Assembly: GCA_963585895.1 (NCBI GenBank)
Contig: OY757947.1
Span: 32,022,140-32,086,139 of the forward strand
DNA: 64,000 nt
Source: Sepioteuthis lessoniana
Lineage: Eukaryota > Mollusca > Cephalopoda > Myopsida > Loliginidae
Direction of reading: 5' to 3'
In this document: positions 30,162 to 39,665 of the stretch, in pieces
Position numbering within the stretch: position 1 is the first letter of the stretch
Layout of the letters: each line of letters starts with the position of its first letter
Made by a program: the position numbers and the translations under genes
Notes under the pieces: model-generated
What the model saw: the letters and a program-made list of their open reading frames with translations, nothing else
Told to the model about the DNA's origin: nothing
Databases searched by the model: none

Positions 30162-30300
30162 ATTCTCCATTGGCTTCAAGCACGTCAAAATGTCGAGGAT
30201 GCCTCAACAAGGCCAATCCTTTCTGCTACGTGTGTGGGGACTTCACAACAGTTGCACAGCGTCGAACCACCACTTCCCTCCTCAGAACCGCCTACTGTGA
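30162..30300 (+). CDS. orphan exon-like segment, CxxC-x7-CxxC zinc finger
   Basis: A pyrimidine-rich TATATTTTCAG at 30151-30161 looks like a splice acceptor. Directly after it the frame starting TCT at 30164 reads SPLASSTSKCRGCLNKANPF and then CYVCGDFTTVAQRRTTTSLL. Cysteines lie at 30191-30193, 30200-30202, 30224-30226 and 30233-30235. From memory, CRGC...FCYVCG...Q at the N-terminus of uncharacterised invertebrate proteins is a recurring pattern. No partner exon is visible. The frame stays open past 30300 to about 30346, and no donor site is clear. It may be a real exon of a gene extending outside, or a relic. Confidence 0.45.
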
Positions 30301-30346
30301 GGAATTATTGTTAACAACAAAGTTGGCGGTTTTAAATTTATTATAG

Positions 30347-31076
30347 CATATGATAAGTTTTTTTAGGATCAGTTGGGAGTATATCTCTTTGAATCAACGT
30401 TTTTAAAATATTTTAATCTAATTTTTAATGGTAGTGCATTTGGTTGCGGTAAAAAATGTTTGAACTTTAAAAAATTCTTATCTTTCACAATTGAAAAAAA
30501 GAATAACCAACTTCCGGTTGGGTTTAAATAAAAAGACGTTTGAAATGTGTTGTTACAATGTAATTTAAATTGTTTTTTTTTTTTTTTTGTGGGGGTGATG
30601 AATGTAATACACAAAAGAGAGTGAAGGGAATGCCTCCTTGAAAACAAGAAAACCACATGAAATCAACTTCTTAGTAAAGAGTCCTTCATTTCTTCTTCAG
30701 CCTCTTTCCTACGCTCTCCTGTCTCTTTGTTCCTCGACGCGTTCATTGACTCAGCGTTTCCCATCCTCTTCTCTCGTCCCTCCGAGACTTCGACGATATT
30801 GTCTAAAGGATGTAACTCATACCGCCTTGCTGGTACATTTCACTAATGCAGATTCTGCCTTTCATATTCACTATATACAACTTGGTTAAAAAAAAACTAA
30901 TCATTTATGACTCAAGTTGACTCGCCATTTTAGCTGTTCTTCCTCCTGGTCATCATGTGATCCTCGTGAAACTTTACATAACGGAATTTAACGGTACATA
31001 ACTTCAATACTTTAGGTTTTATAATACACTGCAAAAATAGCTTCGGGCATTTTTCATTTGTTGTTTATCTTCTTTT

Positions 31077-31080
<4 letters not shown>
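30347..31080. other. unassigned interval
   Basis: A frame open at 30638-30889 (83 codons) shows no motif. Nothing else identified. Confidence 0.35.

Positions 31081-31111
<31 letters not shown>
31081..31111. repeat. (TA)n at left end of mariner
   Basis: A TA run next to the left inverted terminus of the mariner element. TA is the mariner target. Confidence 0.9.
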
Positions 31112-31115
<4 letters not shown>

Positions 31116-32013
31116 GTGATGCCTTCAATAAGTTTCCAGACTTTTTTATAGGTATTTAAAATTGTCGTAGACGCTTGAAAATTCACTATGTTATTGCTAT
31201 ACATCTAATGAGATGACAGACAAATTTTTATGATTTCTGGTTCAAATAAACAGCTACAGCAGCAATTGGAATACACCCTACTAAAGCCTGATTGTTACAG
31301 CTGGTAAATTTCAAAAATGCAATCTGGACGTGAGGACTCTTTAGAAGAACGATATACAATAAAATTCTGTTTTAAACTTGGAAAAATGCCACAGAAACGT
31401 ACGGAATGCTTCAGATTGCTTTTCGACCATCTTGCATGAATCGAGCATCAATTTTGAGTGGCATAAGAGATTCAAGGAAGACAGGGAGTCTGTGAGGGAT
31501 GATGAGAGGTGTGGAAGGAATAAGGAAGTCAGAACACCAGAGTTGATGGGCCAAAGTGTTCGGGTTATGGTTACTATGTTGAGGTTTTAGGGGAGTTCAG
31601 GAAGAGATTCCGTCGGAAGAGGCCAGCGCTCTTCAAATTGGGTCAGTGGCATTTCCACCAGGACAATGCACCAGTCCACAACTCCATCCTTGACTATTTG
31701 AGCAAGATGGGCATCAAGACAGTTCCTCAGCCTTCCTATAGTTCAGACCTTGCTCCCTGTGACTTTTGCTTATTCCCTAAGCTCAGAGGCTGTTGTTATG
31801 AGACAATTGAGGAGATGAAAGAGGCTGTGACGAAGGTCATTGACACGCTCACACAAGAGGACTTCCATGGAACCTTCTAGAAGTTTTTGGAACGTTGCAG
31901 GGGCATTGCAGCCGGAGGAGATTATTTTGAAGAGGACTAGAGCTTCACGTGTGTACTAACAATAAAAGTGCCCATACGAACAATGTCTGGAAACTTATTT
32001 AATTATCCTGGTA
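31112..32013 (+). mobile_element. Tc1/mariner-type mariner, internally deleted
   Basis: The inverted termini (left ...AATAAGTTTCCAGAC, right GTCTGGAAACTTATT...) bracket a remnant of a mariner transposase gene. Both ends sit in (TA)n DNA, consistent with TA targeting. At about 902 bp it is shorter than typical full mariners (near 1.3 kb), and the missing part is in the middle of the coding region. Confidence 0.88.
31317..31940 (+). pseudogene. mariner transposase remnant lacking its centre
   Basis: The start ATG is at 31317 (MQSGREDSLEERYTIKFCFK). A frame shift leads to the helix-turn-helix region FEWHKRFKEDRESVRDDERC (31444-31510). The frame then jumps directly to YYVEVL.EFRKRFRRKRPAL (about 31573-31630), so the region with the first catalytic Asp is gone. 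The second Asp is in FHQDNAPVH (31645-31671) and the third in YSSDLAPCDF (31738-31767), the D34D spacing of mariner. The C-terminus reads FPKLRGC.YETIEEMKEAV. Frameshifts and an early stop after FHGTF confirm a dead copy. Confidence 0.9.
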
Positions 32014-32060
32014 TATATATATATATATAAATGTATATATATACATATATATATATATAT
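32014..32060. repeat. (TA)n at right end of mariner
   Basis: TA run interrupted by ATGTATATATATACA, between the mariner right end and a SINE-1 tail fragment. Confidence 0.9.
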
Positions 32061-32084
32061 ATGAATTATTAACTCCAGATATAT

Positions 32085-32212
32085 ATATAGCGCAGTGTGC
32101 GCATTTTAACCTTGATATAACACTAGCGTAGGATAAGAAAAACTCTAATTCAAACCTGTTGGATTCTGCTTAAAAATTGGCTTTGTGTCACTCTTGCTTG
32201 TGGAGAAGGGCC
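32085..32212 (+). mobile_element. SINE-1-like 3' half fragment
   Basis: It contains TTCAAACCTGTTGGATTCTG and CTTAAAAATTGGC, the SINE-1 3' block, ending in CTTGCTTGTGGAGAAGGGCC. The same segment, preceded by the same mariner end, is repeated inside the LTR at 38682-39219. Confidence 0.75.
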
Positions 32213-32458
32213 CATTGGCATAAGAGCTAGTGTTTGAGAATGGCCCAGGAGACTGGGGTTCAATCTCCTTCGTGTCATACAAAAGACCCAAAAAAGGTTC
32301 TTTATGCCTCGTTGCTTAACAATTAGTATTATTTAGTACGTATGAAAGGCAAGTGGAGAAATCCAGAGAATGGAATAGCGCCCTCTCCAATACTTCAGTG
32401 TAAATATTCTTGAAAAGGGAGTCTTCGGGACCCACATTGAGTACGGTCGGCCAGCTTA
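32213..32458 (+). mobile_element. SINE-2 copy, diverged
   Basis: Head CCCATTGGCATAAGAGCTAG with the B box GGGGTTCAATCTCC; body AAAGACCC..AAAAGG, GAATGGAATAGCGCCCTCTCC; end GAGTACGGTCGGCCAGC. A (TA)n follows at 32460-32493. Confidence 0.82.
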
Positions 32459-32495
<37 letters not shown>

Positions 32496-32511
32496 TGATA
32501 AAATCAAAGAT

Positions 32512-33535
32512 CCTATTGACCTGTTGGCTTAGGCTGTAGAAAACCCCGACTGCTTCTCTACAGAAGTGTAATACCCCTTCCACCGAGTGTTTTGGATAGG
32601 ACTCTAAACAATTTGATGGTGAGGTTCCAGTGATGCTGGAGCTTTGGGGAATGCGAAGCACCCCTTCATTGCCATTGCTCCCAGGTCCACTCTAGCCCGG
32701 AATGGTAACATCTGATAGGGTCCTATATATGGGTTAAATAGAACTAAACTGCATACTTATGCTAAACTGAATTGTTTGAATTAGAACGGTTTGACTAAAC
32801 TGAATAGCTTGGAATAGAAATGCTTTTGACGATTGAACTGTTGTTACATTTAAACTGCATACTTATGCTAAACTGAATGTTTGAAATAGAACTGTTTCTG
32901 ACATTGAAACATATACACTAAACTGAATTGCGTAATATAGAAAAGTTGTAACATTTAAATGTGTGTAAACAAAATCTATACTTATACAAAACTGAATTAG
33001 TTGAATTAGAAATGTTTGAATAAAGTGAATAGGCTGAAAAAGAAATGTTTTTAACTATTAAAATGCGTACTTATGCTAAACGGAACAGCTAGAAATGGAA
33101 CTGTTTTGACATCCAAATTGGGTGCTTAAGCAGAACTGAATTGTTTGAAATAGAAATGTTTGAATAAACTGAGTAGCTTTAAATAGAAATGCTTTTGACA
33201 ATTAAATTGTATACTTTTGCTAAAATGAAATGCTGGAAATAGAAGTGTTTTGACATCGAAACTTCGTACTTAAGCTGAACTGAATTGTTTGAAATAGAAA
33301 TGTTTGACTAAACATAAGAGCTTGAAATAGAAATGTTTTTGAGATTTAAACTGTGTACTCATTCTAAATTGAATTTTTTTGAAATAGAACTGATTATTTG
33401 TATAAAAAAAGATTTGACATTAAACAATCTAGAAATGTTGATATGCCATAAAACCTAACCAACCAAAAAAAGATTTGGCATTAAGCAATCTAGAAAGGTT
33501 GATATTGCCATAAAACCTAAACAACCAACCAACCA
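32512..33535 (+). mobile_element. REP-H, long copy with many modules and doubled tail
   Basis: The head lies at 32512-32750 (GGCTTAGGCTGTAG ... CTATATATGGGTTAAATAGAAC). It is followed by about ten modules of roughly 50-70 bp built on ACTTATGCTAAACTGAATTG, TTTGAAATAGAA and TGTTT. The tail occurs twice, at about 33410-33465 and 33468-33530, each with the ATTAA...GTTGATAT(T)GCCATAAAACC stem and CCAACCAACC. This is the best copy for defining the family's modular structure. Confidence 0.9.
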
Positions 33536-33960
33536 AAGATCTTAGAACATTGGAATTTATTATGAGTGCCATGTGATTTCAAGAGAACTTCAAGTATAAT
33601 ACCTTATGTAAAATTACTCTGTGCTTTATAAATAAGTATATACATATAAATCAATGTGTATCTTTTACTCTGCTTAAAAAATTGCCTTGCAAACACAATT
33701 AACCTCAACATTGGCCATCGATTTTTCTTTCATATCCAATTAGGAACCTTTCTGCTGGTAAATACAGCAACAACTTGTGTTTTTATCTTTTCTTTTTTCT
33801 TAGGTTTGATTATCTTGAAATGTGAACACAGAAAAAATATCAATTTGTTAGTCTATTAGTATAAAATGTCTTTTACCGTATTTTTAGGAACGACAATAAG
33901 TTGATTGTCTAATAATGAAAATAGATTTATTTAACAAAAAAAAAAATACAAATTTTTAAA
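33536..33960. other. unassigned interval
   Basis: An AT-rich 67-codon frame at 33656-33859 shows no motif. Confidence 0.4.
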
Positions 33961-33965
33961 CATGA

Positions 33966-34050
33966 TCTTCTTCCTTTCCAGTTACCCTCTCGAGGAGGCT
34001 TATAATACGCTGTATCACCTGCACAGGTGTTAAACTTTACCTTCCTCAAA
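33966..34050 (+). pseudogene. possible PLE 3' remnant
   Basis: GAGGAGGCTTATAATACGCTG at 33994-34013 resembles ATGAGGTTTATAATACGATG at 38622-38641, which lies just downstream of the GIY-YIG remnant. CACCTGCACAGGTG nearby is a perfect short palindrome. This is resemblance only. Confidence 0.3.
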
Positions 34051-34067
34051 AAAGAGGTGATTAGTTG

Positions 34068-34315
34068 TTGGTTGCTTGAGTGAGTAGAGTGTTCGTCAAT
34101 GGTCCAGGAGATCGGGGTTCAATCCTTGATCGAGTCTTACCAAAGACTCAAAAAATGGTACTTGATACTGCCTTGCTTAGCACCCAGCATTATAAAGTAA
34201 GGATCAAGGGTAAAGTGGAGCAATCCAGAGAATGGAGTAGAACCATCCTTTACGCTTCGGTGTGGTAGCTCTTGAAAAGGGAGACTTCGTGTCACCCTCG
34301 ACAAAGGTCGTCTAC
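34068..34315 (+). mobile_element. SINE-2 copy, nearly complete
   Basis: Head GTGAGTAGAGTGTTCG and B box GGGGTTCAATCC; body CCAAAGACTCAAAAAATGG and AGCATTATAAAGTAAGG; end CCCTCGACAAAGGTCG, followed by (CT)n. Confidence 0.87.
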
Positions 34316-34334
34316 TCTCTCTCTCTCTCTCTCT

Positions 34335-34985
34335 CTGTTTGGGTTTTATGGTATAAATAACCTTTGTTGGTTATTTAACGCCAAATCCATTTTTATGAAA
34401 ATAGTTCTATTTCAAACAATTCAGTTTAAATATAAGTACAGTTTAATTGTAGAAAAACATTTCTATTTCAAGTTATTCAGTTTAGTCAAGCAGTTCTAAT
34501 TCAGCTTATTCAGTTTAGTATAAGAACAGATTTTGTTTACACACAGTTAAATGTCAAAACAGTTCTATATTAAACAATTCAGTCTAGTGGAAGTACAGTA
34601 TCAGTGTCAAAAAACAGTTCCATTTCAAATAATTCAGTTTAGCATAAGCATGCAGTTTAAATGCAAGTACAGTTTAATTGTCAAAAACATTTTTCTTTCA
34701 AGCGATTCAGTTTAGTCAAACAATTCAGTTTAGCATTAGTATGACGTTAGTTCTATTTAACCCATAGAAAGGGCCCTATCAAGTGCTACCATTCCGGGCC
34801 AGAGTGGACCAGGGAGCAATGGCAATGAAGGGGTGCTTCGCATTCTCCAAAACCTCAGCACCATTGGAACCTCACTATCATATTGTTTAGTGTCATATTC
34901 AGGACCCTCATTGGGCGGGGATGTCCTACCTCTCGGCAGAGGTGCAGTCGGTGTATTTTACAGCCCGAGCGACTACGCAAGCCAA
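34335..34985 (-). mobile_element. REP-H copy, complete
   Basis: In minus orientation: tail at 34337-34395, six or more modules at 34396-34740, head at 34741-34985 ending CAGCCCGAGCGACTACG. Module periodicity resembles 32512-33535. Confidence 0.87.
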
Positions 34986-35312
34986 ATCCGGTTTATACAT
35001 TTTAGATTTATATGATTTAACTTAGATCAACGAAGTTAAATAGTTTTAAGTGTTCCTATGTATAACTAAGAATTCAATTAAACATCAGTCATTTGTTTAT
35101 ACATAGTAAAATGATCAAACAGTTCTATTTCGAACAATTCAATTTAGTATTAGTTATTTGATTGCACACAGTATAACTGTCGAACAGTACTATTTAACTT
35201 TTAGTTAGAACCCTATCAGGGGTTGCCACTCCGGATCAGAGTGGACCTGGAAGCGATGGTAATGAAAGTGTACTTAGAGACGCAGTCAGTGTATTTTACT
35301 CGACTGGGCTGA
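34986..35312 (-). mobile_element. REP-H copy, second in tandem
   Basis: A second minus-strand copy in tandem: CCAAATCCGGTTTATACATT tail remnant, modules with ACACAGTATAACTGTCGAAC, and a shortened head ending GTATTTTACTCGACTGGGC. Confidence 0.78.
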
Positions 35313-35412
35313 CACAACAATCGTATATTGATTAGCATTGACTTGTTCAATAATATTTTTTCAATTTCATCGAAGTTCTTTTGATTAACAATAATCCAAG
35401 CAGAAACCACAG

Positions 35413-35530
35413 GTTCTATCTTCCCAACTATAGGTTAAATAGTACCACTACTGTTCTTCTAGGAGAATGGCTTTGGCATTAGATAACGTACATTGGTTGA
35501 TATGCCATTAAACAAAGAAACCAAACCAAA
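35413..35530 (+). mobile_element. SINE-3, 5' truncated
   Basis: Starts at CCCAACTATAGGTTAAATAG and keeps the tail GGCATTAGATAACGTAC..GGTTGATATGCC and AACCAAACCAAAC. Confidence 0.82.
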
Positions 35531-35639
35531 CAGGTTCTATCTGATCTTTTTCTTTAAGCATTCTTGAAAACAACCCGATAAAATTCCAATATCGGAAGCT
35601 AACATTTTCGTCTTGTATTATTCTTGAGGTTGGATAAGG

Positions 35640-36200
35640 TACTTAAGTGGAGATTATGACTGGATCGAAACGAGGTTAACGAAAGCATGGACAGCTATCA
35701 ATAGGCTATCGACTATATGGAAATCAGACCTAACCGATAAAATGAAACGCAGTTTCTTCCAGGCAGCGGTCACATCGATACTGCTATATGGATGCACTAC
35801 ATGGACGCTAACAAAACGGCTGGAGAAGAAACTAGATGGCAATTACACAAGAATGCTGCGTGCAATCCTGAACAAGTCCTGGCAGCAACACCCCACAAGA
35901 CACCAACTGTACGGCCACCTGCCCCCTATCACGAAAACTATTCAAGTTAGGCGAACCAGACATGCAGGACATTGCTGGAGAAGCAGAGATGAACTCATAA
36001 GAGATGTACTCTTATGGATCCCCGCACATGGCCGCGCAAAGGCGGGACGACCAGCACGAACGTACATTCAGCAGCTATGTGAGGATACAGGTTGTTGTCC
36101 TGAAGACCTGCCTAGGGCGATGAACGATAGGGAGGAGTGGCGAGAGAGGGTCAGGGATATCCGTGCTGCCAGCACGATATGATGATGATGATGATGACTG
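35640..36200 (+). pseudogene. LINE-A 3' end, 146 codons open
   Basis: It begins near WIETRLTKAWTAINRLSTIW and is open at 35742-36182 from MKRSFFQAAVTSILLYGC to the C-terminal stop. All C-terminal blocks are intact (TKRLEKKLDGNYTRMLRA, RRTRHAGHCWRSRDELIRDV, GRPARTYIQQLCEDTG, MNDREEWRERVRDIRA). It ends in a (GAT)n tail. It is 5' truncated but little decayed. Confidence 0.92.
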
Positions 36201-36460
36201 GTTTCTTTTTATCGACAGTTGTGGTGAATAGAATTGAACAAAACTGAGCTAAGAGAACAAATGATGATCGTCTAGTTCGAGGTATATTCTCTCTAGATGT
36301 ATATATTATAGTATCTTCTAATGGTCCAAAAATTTAAACAATGGAAATTGAATTTATGACGAGTTGAGGATTCAAGTGTTTGGTTGAAAGTAACAGCGAA
36401 CCAGAATGCTAATGTCAGTGTTCCGGCTGTCTTTGGTTGTTTGTAACTTCCGTTTTCGTT
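36201..36460. other. unassigned interval
   Basis: Nothing recognised. Confidence 0.4.
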
Positions 36461-36705
36461 GGTTGGTTTGGTTGGTTGGTTGGTTTCTTTGTTTAATGTC
36501 ATATCAACCTTTTTTTTAGGTTATTTAATGCCAAAGTCATTCTAGAAGAACAGTACTATTTAACCCATAACTGGGAGGATAAGGGGGTTCATACCTTTCC
36601 CAGGGGTATTTGTCCGAAAGTGAACGTAATAGCGCGACTGGAGTACGAACTCGCTTGCAACGATCCCGGAGTCCATCGCTTTAACCATTACACCACCCCC
36701 TCCGT
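36461..36705 (-). mobile_element. SINE-3, full length
   Basis: On the minus strand: head GGTGGTGTAATGGTTAAAGC with B box CGAGTTCGTACTCCAG, the body, and the tail GGCATTAAATAACC...GGTTGATATGAC with AACCAACCAACC. It mirrors the 7730-7975 copy. Confidence 0.87.
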
Positions 36706-36927
36706 TTTCGTAAAGTGTTTTGACAGCATCTTCTTCAGTCTTTTTAATCTCAGAAATAAGTTTATAATCAATGTCCCACGTACGAAAGAATAATAATAGG
36801 TAACTTCAGTTGACCTACACACAAAAGTAATTCTTTTGGAGTTAATCATTTTGCCATTCGTCACTTGCCCATTCGAGTGGAGCTCTATGCATCGACTGCA
36901 TATATGCAAACAGGTAAAACCTATGCG

Positions 36928-37222
36928 CAACGACTGTCCTGGTCCTGACACTAAACAATCTGATGGAAAGGCCCCAGTAATGCTGGAACATTAAGGAATG
37001 CGGAGTATTCCTTCATTGCCATCCCTCCTTGGTCAACCCTGGGTCACAGTGGTAGCACTTGATAGGGTCCTATCTATGGGTTAAATTGATCTAAAACTGC
37101 GTACTTATCCTAAACTAAATTGCTTGCAATAGAACTGTTTATTTGTATAAAATGCATTTGGCATTAAATAGCCTACAAATTTTGACATGCCATAAAAGCC
37201 AACGACGAACCAACCAGCCTTT
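36928..37222 (+). mobile_element. REP-H copy, short
   Basis: Head from CGACTGTCCTGGTCCTGACA to CTATGGGTTAAATTGATC, one to two modules, then tail GGCATTAAATAGCC...GACATGCCATAAAAGCC. Confidence 0.8.
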
Positions 37223-37367
37223 CGTCACTTTAAAAATTAAATCAGAAGCCAATGATAACATTGTCAGGTTCTGTGAGTGTGCTATCTGTAGATTTTAAAA
37301 AACTAAAAAAATCATTGGGCACAGCGGGATCGTGTTTTTCTGGATCTGTTAAAGAATGGTTTCGTTT

Positions 37368-37532
37368 GATTTGGTTTTATGCCATATCAACCATTGCAGG
37401 TTATTTAATGCCAAAGCCATTCTCCTAGAACATACATATATATTAAATATCTATGATTTAGTTTGGTTTGGTTTGGTTTGATTTTATGGCATATCAACCA
37501 TTGTAGGTTATTTAATACCAAATCATTTTTAT

Positions 37533-37574
<42 letters not shown>

Positions 37575-37742
37575 TAAATATATATGATTTGGTTTGGTTG
37601 GGTTTTATGGCATATCAACCATTGTAGGTTATTTAATGTCAAATCCTCTTTATACATATATATTAAATATATAGGATTTGGTTTGGTTGGGTTTTATGGC
37701 ATATCAACCATTGTTTGTTATTTAATGTCATATCCTGTTTAT

Positions 37743-37745
<3 letters not shown>
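37368..37745 (-). repeat. REP-H/SINE-3 tail array, four units
   Basis: Four units of TTTTATGGCATATCAACC...GGTTATTTAATG at about 37377, 37482, 37604 and 37690. They are separated by TACATATATATTAAATAT and (CA)n(TA)n tracts, with the same unit and orientation as 16585-17106. Confidence 0.87.
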
Positions 37746-37773
<28 letters not shown>

Positions 37774-37799
37774 GATCTTTTTTTTTTCTTTAAAGAAAA

Positions 37800-37910
37800 A
37801 AACAAAGACCGGTTATTTTAGGATTATAAATTTATTTCCATCCTGTTTTTCAGTTTCTGGTGTGAACCAAAAACACGAAGAAAAATATAACAGGACTTCT
37901 TCAGATCCAA
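37800..37910 (-). repeat. PLE-like unit shared with the 22.4-kb palindrome
   Basis: AGGATTATAAATTTATTTCC then ATCCTGTT, and later AACAGGACTTCTTCAGATC, match the arm and loop of the palindrome at 22378-22599 as a single, non-palindromic copy. It lies about 330 bp upstream of the GIY-YIG remnant. Confidence 0.7.
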
Positions 37911-38204
37911 TGGATGAATAAAACAGAATAGACACGTGGGGTGGAGGGGGAGGGGGAAGAGATTAAGTAGTTACCTCCTCGTTTTATTGAATTTCCGTTT
38001 TTTTTATTTACCTATTTATTTTATTTTCAAAATTCTTCCGTCAGTTATAATTACGGTAATTTAACTTTTTTATTTTTTTAATTTTTTTTTTCATGTTAAG
38101 TTCGATAATTAATTTTTATGAGAAATATTAATGCTTATATTAATTTCGATACTATTTATTCAGCTACCTATTTTTTCATTGTGTGTATATTGGATACGTT
38201 TTTT

Positions 38205-38570
38205 GTCTGGTTTCACTATTTATTTCTATGTTTTATAAAAAAAAAACTTATATCGGGTTGACGTCCACGAAATGGAAGGACAGGTTTTCAAACCATAAAT
38301 TTACCTTCTCCCACGAACACCCAAAACACCACCCGGCTCTATCGAAACATTTCTGGTGTTTAAAAAACAAAGGGTTAACCCCTGAGATTGAATGGTCTAT
38401 TTTGAAAAATGAAATACTCCAAATAGTTTTGACGGTAGGTGCAATTTGTGCTTAGAAGAGAAAATACATATTTTAATACATAAATGTCCTGATAAGTTAT
38501 TAAATAAGAGAAGCGAATTAATAGTTAGATGTAGACATAAGAAAAAATTTAAACTATAGACTAAAAAAAA
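38205..38570 (+). pseudogene. GIY-YIG endonuclease remnant (Penelope-like element)
   Basis: From about 38240 the frame reads KKKTYIGLTSTKWKDRFSNH, with TYIG at 38246-38257 as the YIG half of the GIY-YIG motif. It continues KFTFSHEHPKHHPALSKHFW and CLKNKGLTPEIEWSILKNEI. A frameshift near 38420-38430 follows. In the new frame GRCNLCLEEKIHILIHKCPDK gives a C-x2-C...C pattern, and LLNKRSELIVRCRHKKKFKL ends at a stop near 38560. This arrangement matches the C-terminal endonuclease of Penelope-like retroelements. No reverse transcriptase is present, so it is a fragment. Confidence 0.75.
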
Positions 38571-38681
38571 ATTTAAAAACATAGAAATCTCACCATCTTA
38601 CAATGATATTCAGCCCCTTTAATGAGGTTTATAATACGATGCAAATACATCCAGTTTTCGAGGAAAATACATAAAAACGAA

Positions 38682-38847
38682 TGTAATATAATGGCCGAGG
38701 GATTTCGTTTCATGCCTTTTATGCTGAGAATCTTTCGGCTCAGTGCATGGGTTACTTAGGTGCAACATTAACGCAGGTGTTTCATGTGCGTACTATCAAT
38801 AAAAGTGCCCACACGATAAAAGTCTGGAAACTTTTTAAATGATCCTC

Positions 38848-38883
<36 letters not shown>

Positions 38884-39219
38884 TATTGACTCCAGATATA
38901 TAGAGCGCAGGGTGCGCATTTTAACCTTGATATAACACAAGCGTAGGATAAGGAAAATCTAATTCAAATCTGCTTAAAAATTGGCCTTGTGTCACCTCTT
39001 GCTAGTGTAGAAGTGCCACACGTGTTGGGGGTGCAGATGAAAAAGCCAGAATAGAAAGATTGTGCCTCTCTCTCCTTATGTCGAAGAACTTTTAAACTCA
39101 AAGGTAATAAAAAGTTTCATACCTGAACAAAGAAGTCGTTACGTGTTTTTCGTGTTTCGAGATCCTATATTCTATCGTTAGGGACATTCGATGTACGTTT
39201 CAAACATGGCTATAGTACA
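38682..39219 (+). mobile_element. LTR-1 solo LTR with replaced centre (copy A)
   Basis: It starts TGTAATATAATGGCCGAGGG and ends GGCTATAGTACA, flanked by the 4-bp duplication CGAA (38678-38681 and 39220-39223). The first part (to about 38785) and the last part (from about 39005, GTGCCACACGTGTTGG) match the other LTR-1 copies. Between them lies sequence of the mariner right end, a (TA)n and a SINE-1 tail in place of the LTR's GC-rich promoter part. A TAATAAAA poly(A)-type signal lies near 39105. Confidence 0.85.
38787..39007 (+). mobile_element. mariner right end plus SINE-1 tail patch inside LTR copy A
   Basis: TGTGCGTACTATCAATAAAA and GTCTGGAAACTTTTTAAATG match the mariner right end at 31950-32013. 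After a (TA)n, ACTCCAGATATATAGAGCGC...TTAAAAATTGGCC matches 32068-32212. The order and spacing are the same at both loci. Confidence 0.85.
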
Positions 39220-39223
39220 CGAA

Positions 39224-39652
39224 GTATGTTTCGAATTTAAAATTTTAGAATGAGTTACATGAAATTTACTTTCCAGTGCGTTTGGGGTGGGGGTGGTTTA
39301 AAGTGGGTAAACGCCCTCAGTAAAAGTTCAAATAACTTTGATTTTAATGAAATTAAAATCCTATTGCTGATGTTTATTGGAAGTCAAGATCTTTATCTGG
39401 GTGTATATATCGATTTGATGATCGGCTGTTAGGAAAATGCTGAATCACTTATTTTAACTGATTTGCTAATTGAAAACTGGGAGAAGTGCTGAATCACATA
39501 TTTCAAACTGATTTGATGAATCATTGTTTCAGTCTTAATTCTTTCCTATTTTTATTTCTAGTTGATTTACTTTCTGTATCTTTAAAAACATTTTTATATC
39601 TTTCTGCAACCATGTCCTTGATACAATGTTTGCCAGCATCATACGTGATTTG
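39224..39652. other. unassigned interval
   Basis: Contains a direct repeat of GCTGAATCAC.TATTT.AACTGATTTG near 39440 and 39489. No gene seen. Confidence 0.4.
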
Positions 39653-39665
39653 TTAAATATCATAA

